Source of the DNA: Bacillota bacterium
Lineage (GTDB): Bacteria; Bacillota; Peptococcia; Peptococcales; Peptococcaceae
NCBI GenBank assembly: GCA_023443145.1
Contig: JAEZVS010000121.1
Location: forward strand, 1 to 9,850
Direction of reading: 5' to 3'
DNA: 9,850 nt
Notes under the pieces: model-generated
The model's database searches: none
Told to the model about the DNA's origin: nothing
What the model saw: the letters and a program-made list of their open reading frames with translations, nothing else
Program-made: the position numbers and the translations under genes
Part shown: piece by piece, positions 6,975-9,850 of the stretch
Position numbering within the stretch: the first letter of the stretch is position 1
How the letters are laid out: every line of letters starts with the position of its first letter

Positions 6975-7000
6975 AAAAAAAGTCATGATGTGCTCATGAC
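6975..7000 (-). terminator. Riboswitch-controlled intrinsic terminator ahead of the transporter
   Basis: On the minus strand GTCATGA (7000-6994), a five-base loop and TCATGAC (6988-6982) form a hairpin followed by seven Us (6981-6975). Its left arm is also the partner of the antiterminator segment at 7033-7026, so terminator and antiterminator exclude each other. It lies just before the ribosome site of the transporter gene. Confidence 0.9.
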
Positions 7001-7029
7001 CAATTTAGACGTATGCCAACTGCAAGGTC

Positions 7030-7186
7030 ATGATAGCACTCCATTTGCATGACAGTCCGCAAGATATTCTCTTACGGCCCAACACGATTGCTTCAGGCCG
7101 GCTCATCGTGTTTCGGCGGTGGCCCTTTCAGCTGGTCGATGCCTGTCGATAATCCAGCTTACTGATGCATCCCGCACCTCTATCAT
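7030..7186 (-). promoter_or_regulatory. Lysine riboswitch (L-box) aptamer
   Basis: The minus strand carries the L-box landmarks in order: GATAGAGGTGCGG at the 5' end, AGTAA, GAAAGGGCCACCGCCGAAA, TTGGGCCGTAAG, ACTGTCA and GGAGTGCTATC at the 3' end. The helices are seen too. P1 is ATGATAG (7186-7180) with CTATCAT (7036-7030). P2 is AGCTGG (7159-7154) with CCAGCT (7135-7130). P3 is AACACGAT (7112-7105) with ATCGTGTT (7088-7081). P4 is CCGTAAG with CTTGCGG. P5 is a short CAT/ATG stem on a GCAA tetraloop. The known L2-L3 kissing contact is present as CAGGC (7145-7141) with GCCTG (7098-7094). Lysine binding should stabilise P1 and so favour the downstream terminator. Confidence 0.96.
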
Positions 7187-7194
7187 TAAGAAGC

Positions 7195-7223
7195 AGTATA
7201 GTACACCTTTGCACTCTATGCAA
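7195..7223 (-). promoter_or_regulatory. Promoter of the lysine riboswitch and transporter transcript
   Basis: On the minus strand TTGCAT (7223-7218) and TATACT (7200-7195) are 17 bases apart. Transcription would start near 7188, just ahead of P1, as expected for a riboswitch leader of about 250 bases. Confidence 0.8.
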
Positions 7224-7447
7224 GGCTTTTTTGGGGAAAAGTTACAAATAACGAAAAACATCTATTATTTACAAGGTTTATCAAGTCATAGAGGCCTTTT
7301 TATGACCGGCCTTTATTAAATGTAAAGCATCTCTTGCGCTGCTGTTTGTCTCCGAATGAACAGGCGCGTTTTTTCATGGATCCGGAAGCCATGAGCTGGG
7401 TTTATGTATTGTTTTTGTAAAATGCTGTAATTGCCCGGAGACTGTGA
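7224..7447. other. Intergenic stretch with no gene recognised
   Basis: Between the riboswitch promoter and the next operon's promoter there is no credible coding frame on either strand. It contains small inverted repeats only: GTCAT/ATGAC overlapping AGGCC/GGCCT around 7284-7311, and CATGG/CCATG around 7375-7393. A plus-strand hairpin CTTTGCA/TGCAAGG (7207-7225) followed by six Ts abuts this stretch and overlaps the minus-strand promoter; it could stop antisense transcripts, but may be chance. Confidence 0.5.
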
Positions 7448-7453
7448 TATAAT
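7445..7453 (+). promoter_or_regulatory. Extended -10 promoter of the ppx-ppk operon
   Basis: TGATATAAT, a TG-n-TATAAT extended -10 element, sits about 110 bases before the first gene of the operon. The -35 position reads CTGTAA, a poor match, which fits an extended -10 promoter. Transcription would start near 7460. Confidence 0.6.
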
Positions 7454-7561
7454 TTGATCAATGAAGATAAAATGGATAGTGTGTGCCTTTCATTGTTGGC
7501 ATGAAGGCATCGCTTGCAGCTTGTTAGAATAGATTCGCCATCACATTGAAGGGAGCTTGTT

Positions 7562-8104
7562 ATGACATCTTTTCATCAAGACCACGACATTTTACTGTTT
7601 TATGAAGATCTCATCAATGTATTCAACAAATGGGATATGCCAAAGACAGTGGAAGGACCCGGTGCGACCGGGGCGGTGTTGAAACGTTTGGCTCGTGTAC
7701 GTGAACGCATTGAATTGGAACGACGCTTGATTGAAGATATCAGTCGCCCCGGACGACTATTGGTCGAACATTTTTCTATGTTTTTAGAGAACATGGATTA
7801 TTCAGTGGGTTTTGCTACCGATAACATAAAAGCGGGGCGCGGCATTTTAAATCACGTAAAAATTGGTGAATGGGGAACCATCACCTTGGCGGTGGGTTCT
7901 GCCAGCATCACTTGGCGTGATGCAGATGTTGGCTATATGTTTTATCCGGATCGCATTATTGTGCGTCCGCGGGAAAGTGCGCAGGATGATATTACCATAG
8001 ATTTTAGCTATTCTTTTAAATATGATAAAGAACAGCTGAAATCTTTCAGTGATGTGGCCGAACACGAACAAACCCTTTATTGGCATAAAGGGCTTTTAGA
8101 GTGA
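7562..8104 (+). CDS. Uncharacterised protein, first gene of the ppx-ppk operon
   Basis: I do not recognise this 180-residue protein. It has no signal peptide, no membrane segment and no cysteine. The first half is helical and charged (for example KRLARVRERIELERRLIED, 41-59). The second half, from about residue 95, looks rich in beta strands, with aromatic words such as GEWGTITLAVGSASITW (102-118), VGYMFYPDRIIVRP (123-136) and ITIDFSYSFKY (144-154), as in a small beta-sandwich or barrel. The ATG follows AAGGGAG at normal spacing. Codon use resembles its neighbours. It lies 33 bases before ppx on the same strand with no terminator, so it is probably co-transcribed with ppx and ppk; a role in polyphosphate metabolism is only a guess from position. 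Confidence 0.8.
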   Translation: MTSFHQDHDILLFYEDLINVFNKWDMPKTVEGPGATGAVLKRLARVRERIELERRLIEDISRPGRLLVEHFSMFLENMDYSVGFATDNIKAGRGILNHVKIGEWGTITLAVGSASITWRDADVGYMFYPDRIIVRPRESAQDDITIDFSYSFKYDKEQLKSFSDVAEHEQTLYWHKGLLE

Positions 8105-8137
8105 GGACAATTTTAAAGAAAGGGGTGGTTGGCAAGT

Positions 8138-9091
8138 ATGAAATATGCTGTGATCGATATTGGCTCTAACACCATGAGAACCGTTATTTATGAAGTCATC
8201 CAAAATGATTTTTCAGTGGTCATTAACGAACGCGAATTTGCAGAGATACTAAGCTATGTAGAAGATGATGTATTGACCGAAGCGGGTATTCACAAACTTT
8301 GCCATGTCATCAGACGCATGCGTGTACTCTGTGAAGAAACCAATTGTCGTGACATTTTTTGTTTTGCGACAGCGTCATTGCGTTACATCGACAATCAAAA
8401 AGAAGTGGTGCGGCGTGTCAAAGAAGAGACCGATGTGGATATTCACATTATTAGTGGATGTGAAGAATCTTTTTATGACTACGTCGGACTTAAAGCCTGT
8501 ATTGAAAAAAATGATGCCCTCGGTTTCGATTTGGGCGGCGGCAGTGCCCAAATCTTTTATTATAAAGATGGCGTTTTGGTGAAAAGTTTAAGTGAACATT
8601 TGGGCGCATTGGCCATGTATAATAAATACGTTAAAGGCCTCTTTCCCAACTCAAAAGAACGAGGAAAAATAATCAAACAGGTAAACAAACGCTTGAATCC
8701 TACAGAAAGCCTTCGTAATATGGGGATTCCCGTTATTTATGGCATGGGAGGCACAGCCCGCGCCATTGCGCGTGTGCATCGCCATTTGGTGGGCAGCGAT
8801 CATCCTGTAATGGATTATCATATGACCCTCGACGAATTGGAAGAGGTGGATCAAACCATTACAGGGCTGGGACTAAACGGAATCAAGCTCTTGAGTCGAA
8901 TCTTGCCGGAACGCCTGGTGACTTTTATGCCGGGGCTTTTGACCATTAAAGAAATCATGCATTTTACCGGTGCGAAAGAATTGGTTGTGGTCAATTATGG
9001 TGTTAGAGAAGGATATCTTATTGAACATGTGGTCAATCAAGGGAGAGGATTCGATGAATTCAAAGATTCCGACTGCGATATATGTCAATAG
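8138..9091 (+). CDS. ppx: Exopolyphosphatase, Ppx/GppA family (short form)
   Basis: A 317-residue protein of the actin-like ATPase fold. It would remove terminal phosphates from inorganic polyphosphate, or from pppGpp, as the two activities share this family. Motifs: AVIDIGSNTMR (4-14) is the first phosphate loop; CFATASLR (75-82); ISGCEESFYDYVG (105-117) carries the family's catalytic-site glutamate pair; GFDLGGGSAQIF (129-140) is the second phosphate loop; YGMGGTARAIARV (201-213); and YGVREGYL (287-294) closes the domain. The C-terminal HD-like extension of the E. coli enzyme is missing, as in many short Firmicute versions. The ATG at 8138 gives the standard start; an in-frame TTG at 8129 would add three residues. 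It overlaps ppk by 38 bases. Confidence 0.93.
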   Translation: MKYAVIDIGSNTMRTVIYEVIQNDFSVVINEREFAEILSYVEDDVLTEAGIHKLCHVIRRMRVLCEETNCRDIFCFATASLRYIDNQKEVVRRVKEETDVDIHIISGCEESFYDYVGLKACIEKNDALGFDLGGGSAQIFYYKDGVLVKSLSEHLGALAMYNKYVKGLFPNSKERGKIIKQVNKRLNPTESLRNMGIPVIYGMGGTARAIARVHRHLVGSDHPVMDYHMTLDELEEVDQTITGLGLNGIKLLSRILPERLVTFMPGLLTIKEIMHFTGAKELVVVNYGVREGYLIEHVVNQGRGFDEFKDSDCDICQ

Positions 9092-9850
9092 AGAGCTAAG
9101 TTGGCTGAAATTTAATGAACGCATATTGGAACAAGCGGAGGACAAACGGTTGCCGCTGTTTGAACGCATGCGTTTTTTGTCTATTTACGGTTCCAACCTG
9201 GATGAGTTTTTTATGATTCGTGTGGGCAGTTTGAATGATGTGCGTATGGTGATGCCGGATGAAACCGATGCCAAAACCGGCATGACGGTGGCGGAGCAAT
9301 TGGACGCCATTTACGATCAAGTGCATGCGACATTGTATCGCATCAAAAGATGCCACACAGAAATTGTGCAAGAGTTGGATAAACACGGCATTCATTATTG
9401 CAGTATTCACACGTTAACACCTTATCAAGAAGAGCATTTGGCTACTTATTTCAAAGCAAATATTGAGCCGTTTTTGGCTCCGCAAATTATTGACCGACAT
9501 CACCCTTTTCCTTATTTAAGTAATAAAGAGCAATTCGTGGGTTTGCGTTTGGCCTCGTCTGAAGGAAAGAAAGGCTTTGATTTTGCGGTGATACCGGTTA
9601 CGGATATCCATTTTAAACGCTACCATATTTTTCGTAATGAAGATAAAACAGGCTGGTGCTATGTGTTGATGGCGCCACTGATTCTTCATTATGCCGATCG
9701 CTTGTTTAAAAAGCGTCAAGTATCTGAAAAAGTGATATTCCGCATCACACGCAATGGCGATCTAAAAGCCGATGAAGCGCTTTATGACGAGGAATTGGAT
9801 TGGCGGACTCAAATGGAAAAACTATTAAGTAAGCGCAAGCGTTCAGCGGC
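9054..9850 (+). CDS. ppk: Polyphosphate kinase 1, N-terminal part (cut by window edge)
   Basis: The first 265 codons of polyphosphate kinase, which reversibly builds polyphosphate from ATP, enter at ATG 9054 and run off the right edge. NRELSWLKFNERILEQA (12-28) and PLFERMRFLSIYGSNLDEFF (34-53) are the PPK1 N-terminal signature, including the asparagine of SNLDEFF that contacts ATP in this family. Later residues enter the head domain. The autophosphorylated histidine lies further on and is not visible. GGGAGAGG stands before the ATG. No other in-frame start gives the conserved N-terminus, so the 38-base overlap with ppx is real and implies coupled translation. Confidence 0.95.
   Translation, partial: MNSKIPTAIYVNRELSWLKFNERILEQAEDKRLPLFERMRFLSIYGSNLDEFFMIRVGSLNDVRMVMPDETDAKTGMTVAEQLDAIYDQVHATLYRIKRCHTEIVQELDKHGIHYCSIHTLTPYQEEHLATYFKANIEPFLAPQIIDRHHPFPYLSNKEQFVGLRLASSEGKKGFDFAVIPVTDIHFKRYHIFRNEDKTGWCYVLMAPLILHYADRLFKKRQVSEKVIFRITRNGDLKADEALYDEELDWRTQMEKLLSKRKRSA

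Noticed and set aside
7119..7319. Plus-strand open frame of 66 codons
   Set aside because: It is antisense to the lysine riboswitch and its promoter and has no ribosome site or recognisable motif.
7375..7393. CATGG/CCATG hairpin considered as a terminator
   Set aside because: The T run precedes the stem on the plus strand and becomes an A run after it on the minus strand, so it cannot act as an intrinsic terminator in either direction.

Overview
This window looks like chromosomal housekeeping DNA from a Bacillota (Firmicutes) bacterium, most likely a clostridial lineage. The reasons are strong AGGAGG-type ribosome sites, GTG starts, sigma-A-like promoters, a DUF1836-degV pair, a DegV-family lipid-binding protein, an L-box lysine riboswitch and U-tract terminators. 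Genus cannot be fixed from the sequence alone. I see no insertion sequence, phage gene or CRISPR array.

Layout. Bases 1-2312 are read on the minus strand: a type II NADH dehydrogenase-like flavoprotein (1077-2312) ends in a perfect 23-bp hairpin; then a separate promoter drives a GNAT acetyltransferase (332-814), followed by the first 56 codons of a radical SAM protein that runs off the left edge. From 2604 a strong promoter on the plus strand drives a three-gene run: a DUF1836 protein, a DegV-family protein and the nucleotidase SurE. A proline tRNA (anticodon CGG) follows with its own promoter and terminator.

Bases 5371-6939 carry, on the minus strand, an NhaC-family secondary transporter. 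Its leader is a complete lysine riboswitch (7186-7030) with promoter, kissing loop, antiterminator and intrinsic terminator. This is the most informative element of the window: it argues that the transporter, which sequence alone would label a Na+/H+ antiporter, imports lysine and is switched off when lysine is plentiful.

From about 7448 the plus strand holds a second operon: an unrecognised 180-residue protein, a short exopolyphosphatase (Ppx/GppA family) and the N-terminal part of polyphosphate kinase 1, which runs off the right edge. Ppk and Ppx make and break polyphosphate, so the unknown first gene is a candidate partner in that pathway.

No wholly new system is evident. The items most worth a second look are the lysine riboswitch and transporter pairing, the uncharacterised protein ahead of ppx-ppk, the DUF1836 protein as a possible DNA-binding regulator of the degV-surE operon, and a few small open frames and hairpins whose status is uncertain.
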